A stretch of DNA of 7,367 bases from Chloroflexota bacterium (GTDB lineage Bacteria > Chloroflexota > UBA6077 > CF-72): NCBI GenBank assembly GCA_019247135.1, contig JAFAPL010001090.1:1-7367 (forward strand), read 5' to 3'. The position numbers were made by a program, and so were the translations under genes. Below the pieces are notes generated by a model that did not search any database, was not told the DNA's origin, and saw only the letters and a list, made by a program, of their open reading frames with translations. Positions within the stretch are counted from its first letter, which is position 1. Every line of letters starts with the position of its first letter. Positions 1 through 6,937 of the stretch are shown here, one piece after another.

Positions 1-744
1 GAAGTTCAGCAGCGGCGTGTTGAACGACTGCAGCCGCGTCGAGTCGTAATAGCGGTCGTACAGGATGCCGTTCTGCTCGTCGAAGCGCCCGATCTCGCGC
101 TGCTCCTGTCCGAAGGCTTTGACCACGCGCGCGCCAGCCGCATTGTCCTGGACCAGCGTTGCGACCTTCGCCATCTGGTCCTGCACCGCGCGGAACAGCG
201 GGCGGATGGAGCGGCTGTAGGAGGCTGCGCGCCAGTACAGCAGCGGCAGCATGACCAGCGACATCAACGCCAGCTTCCAGTTCATCGACAACAGTGCAAT
301 CGACACGCCGATGACCAGCAGCACGAGGTTGAAGATCATCAGCAGGCCGCGGCCGGTGAAGTTCTTCAGCTGCCCCACATCGGACATGGAGCGGGTCAGC
401 AGGTCACCCGTCTGCGCCTGGTCGTGGAAGCTGAACGACAACTGCTGGACGTGGGTGTACAGCGCCCTCCGAATCTGGTAGCTGCCACCCTGTGCGGCGG
501 TCTCACCAAGGTAGTTCTGACCGAAGGCGCACAGGCCGCGCGCGGCGCTGGCCAGAATGATCAAAATGCTGACCACGATCAACTGATTGACGTCTTGATT
601 CGCCACGCCCTGATCGACAGCGAGACCGATGAGCCACGGCACCGCCAGGTTGAAAAACGCGTTGCCTATGACTGCCACATAGCCCATGGCCATGAGCCAG
701 CGGTAGTTCTTGAAGTAGGGCAGGACCCGCAGCAGTATGGTCAT
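1..744 (-). CDS. ABC exporter, transmembrane-domain part (partial, C-terminus outside window)
   Basis: Reading the minus strand from the ATG at 744 gives 248 uninterrupted residues that run off the left edge. The start is MTILLRVLPYFKNYRWLMAM. Hydrophobic segments lie at about residues 20-43, 54-73, 135-153 and 157-172. The cytoplasmic coupling region has the exporter pattern LSFSFHDQAQTGDLLTR (102-118) followed by SDV, and the VKAFGQEQREIGRF motif is at 208-221. These are typical of the type-1 ABC exporter transmembrane domain (MsbA/multidrug half-transporter class), which is normally followed by a nucleotide-binding domain of about 240 residues. That part, with Walker A, signature and Walker B, is not in the window. 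The ATG overlaps the TGA of the upstream MarR-family gene (ATGA, 741-744), so translation is probably coupled. Such pairs usually export drugs or lipophilic compounds. The substrate is unknown. Confidence 0.93.
   Translation of the reverse strand, partial: MTILLRVLPYFKNYRWLMAMGYVAVIGNAFFNLAVPWLIGLAVDQGVANQDVNQLIVVSILIILASAARGLCAFGQNYLGETAAQGGSYQIRRALYTHVQQLSFSFHDQAQTGDLLTRSMSDVGQLKNFTGRGLLMIFNLVLLVIGVSIALLSMNWKLALMSLVMLPLLYWRAASYSRSIRPLFRAVQDQMAKVATLVQDNAAGARVVKAFGQEQREIGRFDEQNGILYDRYYDSTRLQSFNTPLLNF
741..744 (-). promoter_or_regulatory. ATGA start/stop overlap coupling regulator and exporter
   Basis: On the minus strand, bases 744-741 read ATGA. The ATG starts the ABC exporter and the TGA ends the MarR-type regulator. 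No clear separate ribosome-binding site is needed with this arrangement, and it shows the two genes are one transcriptional and translational unit. Confidence 0.85.
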
Positions 745-1181
745 GCGCGGCGCAGGGCTTGTGCGAGATGCGCCAGCGCGGGTAAGGCCCGCTCCAGTTT
801 GGAGGTGTCGTCGGGGCTGAGCTGCGCGAGCGCGCGGGTCAGCGCTTCCTCGCGCGCGCTGCCGACCTCCTTGACCCAGGCTTCCGCTTGAGGCGTGAGC
901 TTGAGGACGGCGACGCGGCCGTCCAGCGGGTCCGAGCCACGATCGACGAGGCCCTCGCGGCCGAGCTGTTTGACCAGGGTGCTGACCGAGTTGGACGCGA
1001 TGCCGAGTTCGGCCGCCGCGGCCTGGACGGGGAGGCCAGGGCGGCGACCCAGGAGTCTGAGAAGCTCGGCTTCGGAGCCGGTCACGCCGAGGGCGTCCTG
1101 CGTGGCGCGGGTGCGGTAGCGCAGGGCGCGACCGACCTTGCCGAGGAGTTTGGAGAGTTGCGCGGCGAGCGGCTCATCCAT
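741..1181 (-). CDS. MarR-family transcriptional regulator
   Basis: This is a small winged-helix DNA-binding regulator. From Met at 1181 it has 146 residues, starting MDEPLAAQLSKLLGKVGRAL, close to the usual MarR length. The frame stays open to an ATG at 1229 (162 residues). I prefer 1181 because AGGG lies 7 nt upstream of it, while the 1229 ATG has no Shine-Dalgarno and its extra 16 residues (METISAGHSAGAQGAV) look non-conserved. Counting from the 1229 start, the recognition region is about 67-91 (VQAAAAELGIASNSVSTLVK), followed by the wing SDPLDGRVAVLKLTPQAE (99-116) with the family's D-x-R and LT pattern. Flanking helices would form the dimer interface. Its stop overlaps the ABC exporter start by 4 bases, so it is probably the autoregulator of that operon, released by a small-molecule ligand. 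The inverted repeat at 1233-1256 is a candidate operator. Confidence 0.92.
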   Translation of the reverse strand: MDEPLAAQLSKLLGKVGRALRYRTRATQDALGVTGSEAELLRLLGRRPGLPVQAAAAELGIASNSVSTLVKQLGREGLVDRGSDPLDGRVAVLKLTPQAEAWVKEVGSAREEALTRALAQLSPDDTSKLERALPALAHLAQALRRA

Positions 1182-1232
1182 GACCGCGCCCTGCGCGCCA
1201 GCCGAATGCCCCGCCGAAATCGTTTCCATCTG

Positions 1233-1256
1233 TGACAGATATACTAGCCGATGTCA
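1233..1256. promoter_or_regulatory. Candidate operator: TGACA-N14-TGTCA inverted repeat
   Basis: TGACA at 1233-1237 and TGTCA at 1252-1256 form a 5-bp inverted repeat around an AT-richer core (GATATACTAGCCGA). This is the most AT-rich stretch of the intergenic region. The core holds TATACT (1240-1245, plus strand), a 5/6 match to a -10 box, although no good -35 sits at the right distance on either strand. Lying immediately upstream of the marR-like gene and between divergent genes, it fits an autoregulatory MarR site. The arms are short and this could be chance. Confidence 0.4.
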
Positions 1257-1266
1257 GTCTTTTGAT

Positions 1267-1290
1267 GGTGCCCGCGCATGCGCGGGCACC
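1267..1290. repeat. Perfect 24-bp palindrome
   Basis: The half-site GGTGCCCGCGCA is followed directly by its exact reverse complement, with no spacer. As RNA it would make a strong GC hairpin. As DNA it could be a dimer-binding site or a REP-like unit. It lies between the two divergent genes, so it does not act as a terminator for either, and there is no T tract on either side. Confidence 0.75.
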
Positions 1291-1292
1291 CC

Positions 1293-1311
1293 AGGCGGAT
1301 CATGATCGCCT
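1293..1311. repeat. Second small inverted repeat (AGGCG-N9-CGCCT)
   Basis: AGGCG (1293-1297) and CGCCT (1307-1311) enclose GATCATGAT. The inner GATCATGATC is itself a 10-bp palindrome. It begins two bases after the 24-bp palindrome ends, so the two make a tandem hairpin pair. Confidence 0.55.
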
Positions 1312-1332
1312 CCGACGCTTCGCTCCCACGGG

Positions 1333-1405
1333 CCACGCTCCGCTTCGCTTCGCGGGGTACACGCTGCGCGCCGAAGGGCCCACGCTCCGCTTCGCTTCGC
1401 GGGGT
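1333..1405. repeat. 26-bp exact direct repeat, two copies
   Basis: The sequence beginning CCACGCTCCGCTTCGCTTCG is identical for 26 bases at 1333-1358 and 1380-1405, a period of 47 bp. Degenerate relatives flank it: CGCTTCGCTCCCACGGG just upstream and GCTCCGCCCCGCTTCACC at about 1410-1427. This looks like a small repeat array rather than coding sequence, although the plus-strand frame is open through it. Confidence 0.7.
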
Positions 1406-1555
1406 GCAGGCTCCGCCCCGCTTCACCCCCGGGTGTTGCAGCGTGTTACCGCGCTGGCGCCTCGCCGATCGTCCTTGTTGCGCTGCGACCGCTCCGTTCG
1501 TTGCTTAGCGGTTGGCCGACATCTTGCGCCGCACTCGACTTGTAGGATGCGCGTG

Positions 1556-3016
1556 ATGCGCATCGCGGTCACGGGGCGCACATCAGAGCGATCGGTTGCA
1601 CTCGCGACGCTGCGCGCGCGCAGCAAACTCGAGCTTGCGGTCGGCGCTATCGCGGTCGCCTACATCCTTATATTTCTAGGCAGCGCCATCGCCCGTGCGA
1701 CGTACCCGTTCCCGCTCGACCCGATCGAGCCCGGCGCGCTTCAGCAGGTGCGCCGCGTGCTCGCGGGGCAGCCGCTCTATGTCGAGCCAAAACTGGACTA
1801 CGTGCCGTTCATCTACGGCCCCGTCTACTTCTACCTGGCAGCGCTGTTCGGCCCAACTTTCGCCGGACTCCGCCTGGTCTCGATTCTGGCGTCGTGCGCG
1901 TCCATGCTGCTCCTGGCAAGGCTGGTCGAGCGCGAAACACACAGCTGGCTGCTGGGCCTGGTCAGCGCGGCGGTGCTCGCGGCCGCCAATCCGCTCGTGC
2001 ACGGCGCACTGGACCTCGGCCGCATGGATGCGCTCGCGCTGGCGCTGATGCTGGCGGCGATCTTCGTCGCACGGGTCGGCACGACTGCGCGCGCAGCGCT
2101 CGCGGCGGGCGTGCTCGTCGCCCTGGCTATCCTTACCAAGCAGACGGCAGCGCCGCTCGCCCTCGCCCTCGTCGTCGCGCTGCTACCGGGCAGGCCACGC
2201 CACGCCGTGCTGCTCGCCGCAACCACGTGTATCGTCGTCGCCGCCGTCTTCGGCGCCCTGACACTGCAATCTGGTCGCTGGCCACTGTTCTATTTCTGGG
2301 AGCTGCCGCGCCAGCACGTGATCTCGGTCGACCTGCTCGATAGGTTCTGGGATGACTTGCTGGCACGCGCCACGGTGCCGTTGCTCGTGGCGGCGGCGTT
2401 CCTGCTGGTTCGTCGAAACGTGTTCTACGCACTCGCGACCGCCGCGATGGTAGGCAGCGCCTGGGTCGCGCGGGCCAACAGTGGCGGGGCACCGAATGTC
2501 GACTTGCCAGCCTTCGCCATGCTGGCGTTGCTGTTCGGACTCGGACTACCGGTGTTCTTCCGACATCACGCATACATCTACGGCCTTGCGGCGGCGCAGC
2601 TGCTATTGATGCTGAGCAATCCGCGACAGTTGGTGCCGTATCGGGCGGACGTCTGGGCCGGCGAGCGCCTGAGCGCGGGACTGCAAGCGCTGCCCGGGCC
2701 GGTGTTCGCACCCTCGTTCGGCGGCTATATCGAGTCGTCAGGCGCCGACCCGGGCGCGCTCGGCGAGCTCATGGGCGCCTACGGCGGTCACATCACGCCC
2801 GAAGGTCAGCAATGGCTTCAGGCCTACGGCGCCGCACTCGCCGCCAGAACCTACGCCCGCGTCGTGGCCGACCCCGATTGGCCCGCATTCTTCATTCCGG
2901 ACGTTGCCAGGGACCAGCACTACTCGCTCACCGGCCCGCTGTTTCCGGCGAACGATGAATTCTGGTCCTGGCGGACCAGTCGCACGCCGCGCGCCGATGT
3001 CTACGCGGCGCCGTGA
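1556..3016 (+). CDS. Multi-pass membrane protein, probable GT39-like (GT-C) glycosyltransferase
   Basis: From the ATG at 1556 this encodes 486 residues. AGG (1544-1546) lies 9 nt upstream. An in-frame ATG at 1547 is possible but has its AGG directly adjacent. After a basic N-terminus come about ten to twelve hydrophobic segments, roughly at 25-47, 83-122, 131-150, 159-173, 180-236, 271-303, 316-334 and 337-353, then a C-terminal soluble part (355-486). The first external loop has DPIEPGALQQ (55-64), an acidic D-x-x-E pair where GT-C enzymes carry catalytic acids, followed by GQPLYVEPKLDYVPFIYGPV (71-90). GRMDALAL (155-162) and LTKQTA (193-198) also recur in bacterial GT39/PMT-type proteins. 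It would move a sugar from a polyprenyl-phosphate donor to an acceptor outside the membrane; donor and acceptor are unknown. It converges on the flavoprotein gene with 13 bp between stops. The family call is from remembered patterns, not a search. Confidence 0.8.
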   Translation: MRIAVTGRTSERSVALATLRARSKLELAVGAIAVAYILIFLGSAIARATYPFPLDPIEPGALQQVRRVLAGQPLYVEPKLDYVPFIYGPVYFYLAALFGPTFAGLRLVSILASCASMLLLARLVERETHSWLLGLVSAAVLAAANPLVHGALDLGRMDALALALMLAAIFVARVGTTARAALAAGVLVALAILTKQTAAPLALALVVALLPGRPRHAVLLAATTCIVVAAVFGALTLQSGRWPLFYFWELPRQHVISVDLLDRFWDDLLARATVPLLVAAAFLLVRRNVFYALATAAMVGSAWVARANSGGAPNVDLPAFAMLALLFGLGLPVFFRHHAYIYGLAAAQLLLMLSNPRQLVPYRADVWAGERLSAGLQALPGPVFAPSFGGYIESSGADPGALGELMGAYGGHITPEGQQWLQAYGAALAARTYARVVADPDWPAFFIPDVARDQHYSLTGPLFPANDEFWSWRTSRTPRADVYAAP

Positions 3017-3029
3017 CGCGCCTCAGCGC

Positions 3030-4223
3030 TCAGAGGAACGGCGACTCGGGATCCAGGCCCAGCAAAGATCGCCCCACCGCCTCGTAATGCGCGGCGCGCG
3101 CCTGCAGCTGTTGGGTGACCGCGTGCTGATCACGAAAGCGCCGCTCGAACGGCCTGCTCGCGAAGATCGCTGTCGAGCCCGCCAGTTCGTAGGCGGCGTC
3201 GGTGACCTGCTTCGCTTCTTGCGTGGCGTGCGTCGCCGCGAGCCGCACCGCCACTCGATCGCCGACCTCCAGCGTGCCAGACGCCAGGAGACGCGACCAC
3301 ACGTCCGACAGCGTGGTGTGCAGAAACGAGCGCGCCGCGCCAAGTCGCGCATGCGCTCGCGCGACACCCGACTGCACCGTCGCGCTCTGGCTGAGTGGAT
3401 TCGGCAGCCCGCGCGGCGTTTTTCCGCCGGCCATCGCGACGAACGCCGCGAGCGCACTCGTGGCGATGCCTAGCGAGACCGACCCGAAGCTCGGTCCAAA
3501 GATGCCTGAATTCGAGAACTGGTACAGCGGACCCCGCTCGCGCCGCTCGGCGGAGCACACCCAGATGCAGCGGTGGCGCGGCACGAACAGGTCCGAAACC
3601 GTGAAGCTGAAGCTGCCGGTTCCACGCAGGCCGCTCACCTGCCACACATCCAGCATCTCCGCGTCCTCGACAGGCAAGACCAGCAACCGCTCGGCGGGAT
3701 GTCCATCCTCCTGCCGCACGTCGTCATCGTCGTAGACGTTGCAAATGGCGAGCAGCCAGCTCGCGTGGCGCGAACCACTGGCGAAATTCCATCGTCCCGA
3801 GACGGCATAGCCGTCGCCGCGCTCGACAGCCCGCCCGGGTACATTGCCCTCGCCGGGTCCGTTGGCGAAGATCGCACGCCGCCCGCTGGCGTCAAACACT
3901 TCCCTGGCCAGCCGCGGATTCATGTACGCGGACAGCGCGCTGAGCCCGGACGCCTGGCCCACGCACCAGGCCACGCTCGCGTCCGCGCGGGCGAGCGCCT
4001 CGATCACTTTCACGTACGAGGGCAAGTCGAGCTCGGAGCCGCCGAGCGAGGCGGGCACCAGCATGGTGAACAGACCGGCCTCGTACAACCGCTGGACCAG
4101 CGATTCGGGCAGGCGACGCTCGCGTTCGATCTCCTCGGTTACCGCGGCGATCTCGGGCCCGATCGCCTCGGCGGCGTCGAGAAGGTCCTCGCCCTGGCCG
4201 GTGCGCGGGCGAACCAGGGTCAC
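3030..4223 (-). CDS. Acyl-CoA dehydrogenase-fold flavoprotein (group D flavin monooxygenase type)
   Basis: This 397-residue protein starts at a GTG (4223-4221) and has the full ACAD-like length. The N-terminal helical domain (about 10-110) contains LPESLVQRLYEAGLFTMLVP (38-57). The middle beta domain has VSGRWNFASGSRHASWLLA (141-159) and WQVSGLRGTGSFSFTVSDLF (194-213), the flavin-binding signatures. The C-terminal helical domain has AYELAGSTAIF (344-354) and RPFERRFRDQHAVTQQLQ (357-374). These match the branch containing HsaA-, HpaB- and DszC-like reduced-flavin monooxygenases better than fatty-acid acyl-CoA dehydrogenases: no acyl-CoA catalytic glutamate pattern is evident. Many relatives have a second His where this protein has Gln371-Gln372. 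The GTG overlaps the upstream gene's TGA (GTGA, 4220-4223), so it is coupled to the LLM oxidoreductase. Substrate unknown; a true dehydrogenase remains possible. Confidence 0.9.
   Translation of the reverse strand: MTLVRPRTGQGEDLLDAAEAIGPEIAAVTEEIERERRLPESLVQRLYEAGLFTMLVPASLGGSELDLPSYVKVIEALARADASVAWCVGQASGLSALSAYMNPRLAREVFDASGRRAIFANGPGEGNVPGRAVERGDGYAVSGRWNFASGSRHASWLLAICNVYDDDDVRQEDGHPAERLLVLPVEDAEMLDVWQVSGLRGTGSFSFTVSDLFVPRHRCIWVCSAERRERGPLYQFSNSGIFGPSFGSVSLGIATSALAAFVAMAGGKTPRGLPNPLSQSATVQSGVARAHARLGAARSFLHTTLSDVWSRLLASGTLEVGDRVAVRLAATHATQEAKQVTDAAYELAGSTAIFASRPFERRFRDQHAVTQQLQARAAHYEAVGRSLLGLDPESPFL
4220..4223 (-). promoter_or_regulatory. GTGA start/stop overlap coupling the two oxidoreductase genes
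   Basis: Minus-strand bases 4223-4220 read GTGA: GTG starts the ACAD-fold flavoprotein and TGA ends the LLM oxidoreductase. There is no strong separate Shine-Dalgarno upstream of the GTG, which supports translation by re-initiation. Confidence 0.8.
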
Positions 4224-5125
4224 GCGCGTGCTGAGCTTGGGCTCGACTTCGAGAACGCCTGCGCGAGGCGGCGCCAGCCGTCAAGCGGCAGCTTGCCGGG
4301 TTCGGACGTGAGGATCTGAATGCACACGTGATCCGCGCCCGCCGCGTGGTGCTCGCGAACGCGGTTCAGGATCGTCTCTTCGTCGCCCCATGCCACGATC
4401 GCGTCGACCACGCGGTCGCTGCCGCCGTTTTCGAACTCATCTGGCGTGAATCCGAGACGGAGCAGATTGTTCGTGTAATTCGGCGCGTGCAGGTACCGAT
4501 CGATGAGTGGCCGCGCGACACTGCGCGCTTTCTCGGCATCCGTTTCGAGCACGACCATCTGTTCGGGCGCGATGATCGCGTCTGGGCCGAGCGCTTCTCT
4601 CGCGCGCCGCGTGTGCTCGGGCGGGGTGAAGTACGGATGCGTGCCTGCCGACCGTTCTCCCGCCAGGCGGAGCGCGCGCGGACCGAGCGCGGCGATGATG
4701 CGCTCTTGTTTCGGCACCGTTGGACTGGCGCCGTCGATCTCGTCGAGGTACTCCGCCAGTCTGCGGAGCGGCCGCTCGTACGTGAGGCCTGCGTTCTGGA
4801 TCGCGTGCTGATGGCTCACGCCGAGCCCGAGGAAGAAGCGCCCGTTGTACGTCCGCTGGAGCTCAGCGTGCATCTGTGCGGTCTGCCGCGCGGGGTGGGT
4901 CCAGATATTGATGATGCCGGGCGCGACGATGGTGGTGCGGGTTGCCGAGAGCATCGCCTCGATGTGTTCGCGAGCGCCGTCGGGCGGACCACCGGGGAAC
5001 CACAGGGCGCCGTAGCCGAGCGCTTCGAGCTCACTCGCCGCCTCGCGAACGGCCGCAAGTTCGCCATTCCGGAGAACGCCACTCCATACGCCAATCGGGC
5101 CCAGGTTGATCGGACGAGCCTGCAT
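4220..5125 (-). CDS. LLM-class F420-dependent oxidoreductase (TIGR03620/MSMEG_4141-like)
   Basis: This 301-residue protein starts at ATG 5125-5123. The upstream AGG (in CTAGGTTCG) is a weak, close ribosome-binding site. It has the luciferase-like TIM-barrel layout: LGPIGVWSG (8-16) on the first strand, EALGYGALWFPGG (34-46), IVAPGIINIWTHPARQTAQM (66-85), RFFLGLGVSH (96-105), and a C-terminal AGADHVCIQIL (262-272). The stretch GTHPYFTPPEHTRRARE (161-177) and NYTNNLLRLGFTPDEFENGG (216-235) followed by SDRVVDAIVAWGD are characteristic, as I remember it, of the TIGR03620 subfamily, whose members are predicted to use coenzyme F420 for hydride transfer. The substrate is unknown. It is the first gene of a coupled pair with the ACAD-fold flavoprotein and lies 80 bp downstream of the binding-protein gene on the same strand. 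Confidence 0.92.
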   Translation of the reverse strand: MQARPINLGPIGVWSGVLRNGELAAVREAASELEALGYGALWFPGGPPDGAREHIEAMLSATRTTIVAPGIINIWTHPARQTAQMHAELQRTYNGRFFLGLGVSHQHAIQNAGLTYERPLRRLAEYLDEIDGASPTVPKQERIIAALGPRALRLAGERSAGTHPYFTPPEHTRRAREALGPDAIIAPEQMVVLETDAEKARSVARPLIDRYLHAPNYTNNLLRLGFTPDEFENGGSDRVVDAIVAWGDEETILNRVREHHAAGADHVCIQILTSEPGKLPLDGWRRLAQAFSKSSPSSARA

Positions 5126-5157
5126 CGAACCTAGCGTAGCGCGCCCTCACGTCGAAG

Positions 5158-5187
5158 GGAGCGCTTCGGCAGGTCGCGCGGCGCTCC
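5158..5187 (-). terminator. Weak hairpin after the binding-protein gene
   Basis: GGAGCGC (5158-5164) and GCGCTCC (5181-5187) are a perfect 7-bp inverted repeat with a 16-nt GC-rich loop, 19 bases past the binding-protein stop codon. On the minus strand it is followed by CTTCGACG rather than a T run, so a canonical intrinsic terminator is not supported. It may act as an attenuator, an mRNA 3'-end stabiliser, or nothing. Confidence 0.35.
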
Positions 5188-5205
5188 GCAAGATTGCTCC
5201 CGGCG

Positions 5206-6933
5206 TCAGCTGCTCATCAGCTGCGCATATGACGCCGCGAGCTCATTCTTGATCTGGTTGCCACCGTTGTTCCGCCAGTCCTGTACCAGGCCGTCCAGAT
5301 CGCTCATCGGCCGGCGACCCGCCGCGATGTCCTGCGCGCCGCTCCCAAGTGCGTCCAGCAGCAGCGTCCCTTTCGACGCAAACGTCGCCGAAAACGTTCC
5401 GATGGACGCGTCTTCCACGCCGAGCGGCGCCAGCAGCTTCTCGTACCCCTGATAGACCTGCGCCGCGTTCGGCTCCTGAATCGACCAGTAATAGGGCTGC
5501 CCGGTCACCAGGCTGTTCCACGGCATGAACTCCGCCCGACCCTGATCTGTCAGCACGGGGTTACCCTGATCGTCAAATGCGAAGTCCGGGCCCTCGACCC
5601 CATAGTTGATGAGCTGCCACTCGGTGCTCCCGAACGGCGCCGCGAAAAAGTCGAGAATGCGCAGCATCTCTCTGGTGTGCGCGTCGTCGCCCTGCTTGAC
5701 CAGCGCCATCCCGAAGTTCGGCCGCCCAAAGTAATAGACCGGTTTGGCGTTACCGTCGGCCGAGAATGGCGGCACGAGCGTGATGTGGGACGGTGGATCC
5801 ATCGGCGGTGCGTTCACTCCACCCCAGTACGCCCCGTACATCGACTGCAAACCGTCCTCACGAAACACCATCTTGCGGCCCATGAAATCGTTGCGACCGG
5901 AGAGCACGTTGTAGGCGAGCGTATTCGGGTGATACACGCCGGCTGAAACGAGGTCAGCTGCGTACGCGAGCGCGTCTCTGTACTGTGGTGCCTCGAATAC
6001 ATAAGTGAATTTGCCCGCGCTGTCCACACTCCAGTAGTTCGGTGCACCGAAGACGGAATTCCAGAGCCCTTCGACGGTATCGAAGACGTACTGCGAGCCG
6101 CCATTACCTCCGATTGCCCACACGTTCGACTGTGGTTTGTTGACCTTCTGGGCAATGTCTTTGAAGTCCGCCGCGCTTGTCGGCATTTTCAGGCCTGCTT
6201 GTTCGAGCGTCTCTTGATGCACCCAGAACCACCAGAAATATGGGCGTAGTGGGATCGGAACGCCGTAGATCTTGCCATTGATCAAGGTACTCTTCCATGA
6301 TCGCGTTGGAATGGCCGCGAGATTCGGGTAGTCCTTGACGGCATCGCCCGCAAGATAGGGCGTGAGATCGGTACACCGCGCGTTCAAGAACGCTGGCACA
6401 ATCGGTATGTCGGGCCTGGTGATCGTGCACATCAGGTCAGGCAAATCATTGCTCGACTGAATCGTCGCCCACTTCGCATTGAAGTCACCGAATGGAATGA
6501 TGGTGACGTTGAGTTTGGCATTGACGGCTTTGTTGATCGCTTGCCAGGCGACGTTCTGGTCGACCGGTGGACCGGGCGGCTGGATGGCTTCGAGGGTGAC
6601 GCTGACGTCGCCGCCGCGGCCAGGCGTCGGCTTCACCGATTGAAACAGCGACGCTTTTGGATAGCTGGTCCAGGCCGGGCTGACCAGCCCGTCGGGTGTG
6701 CCTGGTAGCTGGGGCGGGGGACCCTGCACCGGTGTGAAGGTCGGCAGGGCGCCGAGCGCGACACTCTTCGGTTGGGCGGTGCCGGAGGCGCGGACAGCTG
6801 TGGCCGCGGCGGTTGGCGCGGCGGTGGGCGCCGCGGGCACCGAGGTGGTGCAGGCGGAGAGCAACGGCAAGACAGCCGCCGCGGCTGAGGCGGTGCGCAG
6901 GAACGTGCGACGGCTTACACGTCGAGGCGTCAT
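5206..6933 (-). CDS. Extracellular solute-binding lipoprotein (LplA/LipO-like, family 1)
   Basis: This 575-residue ABC-transporter substrate-binding protein probably binds an oligosaccharide or similar ligand outside the membrane. The N-terminus has a twin-arginine motif (SRRTFLR, 7-13), a hydrophobic stretch, and the lipobox LSAC with Cys28 as lipidation site. A Pro/Ala/Thr-rich linker runs to about residue 110. The binding fold follows: VAWQAINKAVNAKLNVTIIP (128-147), KWATIQSSNDLPDLM (154-168), LINGKIYGVPIPLRP (217-231) and REMLRILDFFAAPFGSTEWQ (421-440), then INYGVEGPDFAFDDQGNPVL (442-461), the last two typical of the LplA/LipO-type proteins of about 500-570 residues. GGGGAA lies about 7 nt before the ATG at 6933. 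No permease or ATPase gene lies downstream; the next genes are oxidoreductases. The leader upstream is a tandem repeat. Confidence 0.93.
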   Translation of the reverse strand: MTPRRVSRRTFLRTASAAAAVLPLLSACTTSVPAAPTAAPTAAATAVRASGTAQPKSVALGALPTFTPVQGPPPQLPGTPDGLVSPAWTSYPKASLFQSVKPTPGRGGDVSVTLEAIQPPGPPVDQNVAWQAINKAVNAKLNVTIIPFGDFNAKWATIQSSNDLPDLMCTITRPDIPIVPAFLNARCTDLTPYLAGDAVKDYPNLAAIPTRSWKSTLINGKIYGVPIPLRPYFWWFWVHQETLEQAGLKMPTSAADFKDIAQKVNKPQSNVWAIGGNGGSQYVFDTVEGLWNSVFGAPNYWSVDSAGKFTYVFEAPQYRDALAYAADLVSAGVYHPNTLAYNVLSGRNDFMGRKMVFREDGLQSMYGAYWGGVNAPPMDPPSHITLVPPFSADGNAKPVYYFGRPNFGMALVKQGDDAHTREMLRILDFFAAPFGSTEWQLINYGVEGPDFAFDDQGNPVLTDQGRAEFMPWNSLVTGQPYYWSIQEPNAAQVYQGYEKLLAPLGVEDASIGTFSATFASKGTLLLDALGSGAQDIAAGRRPMSDLDGLVQDWRNNGGNQIKNELAASYAQLMSS

Positions 6934-6937
6934 TCAG

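Larger units (their letters stand above)
1230..1555. other. Repeat-rich divergent intergenic region
   Basis: About 326 bases lie between the longest possible marR-like ORF and the chosen start of the membrane protein gene. Besides the listed palindromes and direct repeat, there is a weak hairpin with arms ACCGCT (1488-1493) and AGCGGT (1507-1512). The plus-strand frame is open from an ATG at 1232, but its translation up to 1546 is Arg/Ala/Pro-rich, repeats with the DNA and has no family resemblance. I therefore treat this stretch as non-coding. Promoters for the two divergent genes should lie here; I could not assign a convincing -35/-10 pair. Confidence 0.6.

Noticed and set aside
1232..1555. 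N-terminal extension of the GT39-like protein from the ATG at 1232
   Set aside because: The translation follows DNA repeats and palindromes, has a non-protein-like composition, and a better ribosome-binding site precedes the ATG at 1556.
3014..3032. Bidirectional terminator between the convergent genes
   Set aside because: Only 13 bp separate the stop codons and no stem or T tract is visible.
3573..4319. 248-codon plus-strand open frame opposite the ACAD-fold gene
   Set aside because: Antisense shadow of a well-supported gene with no recognisable motif or ribosome-binding site.
4328..5134. 268-codon plus-strand open frame opposite the LLM oxidoreductase gene
   Set aside because: It is antisense to a clear family member, Arg-rich, lacks domain patterns, and is the expected high-GC shadow.
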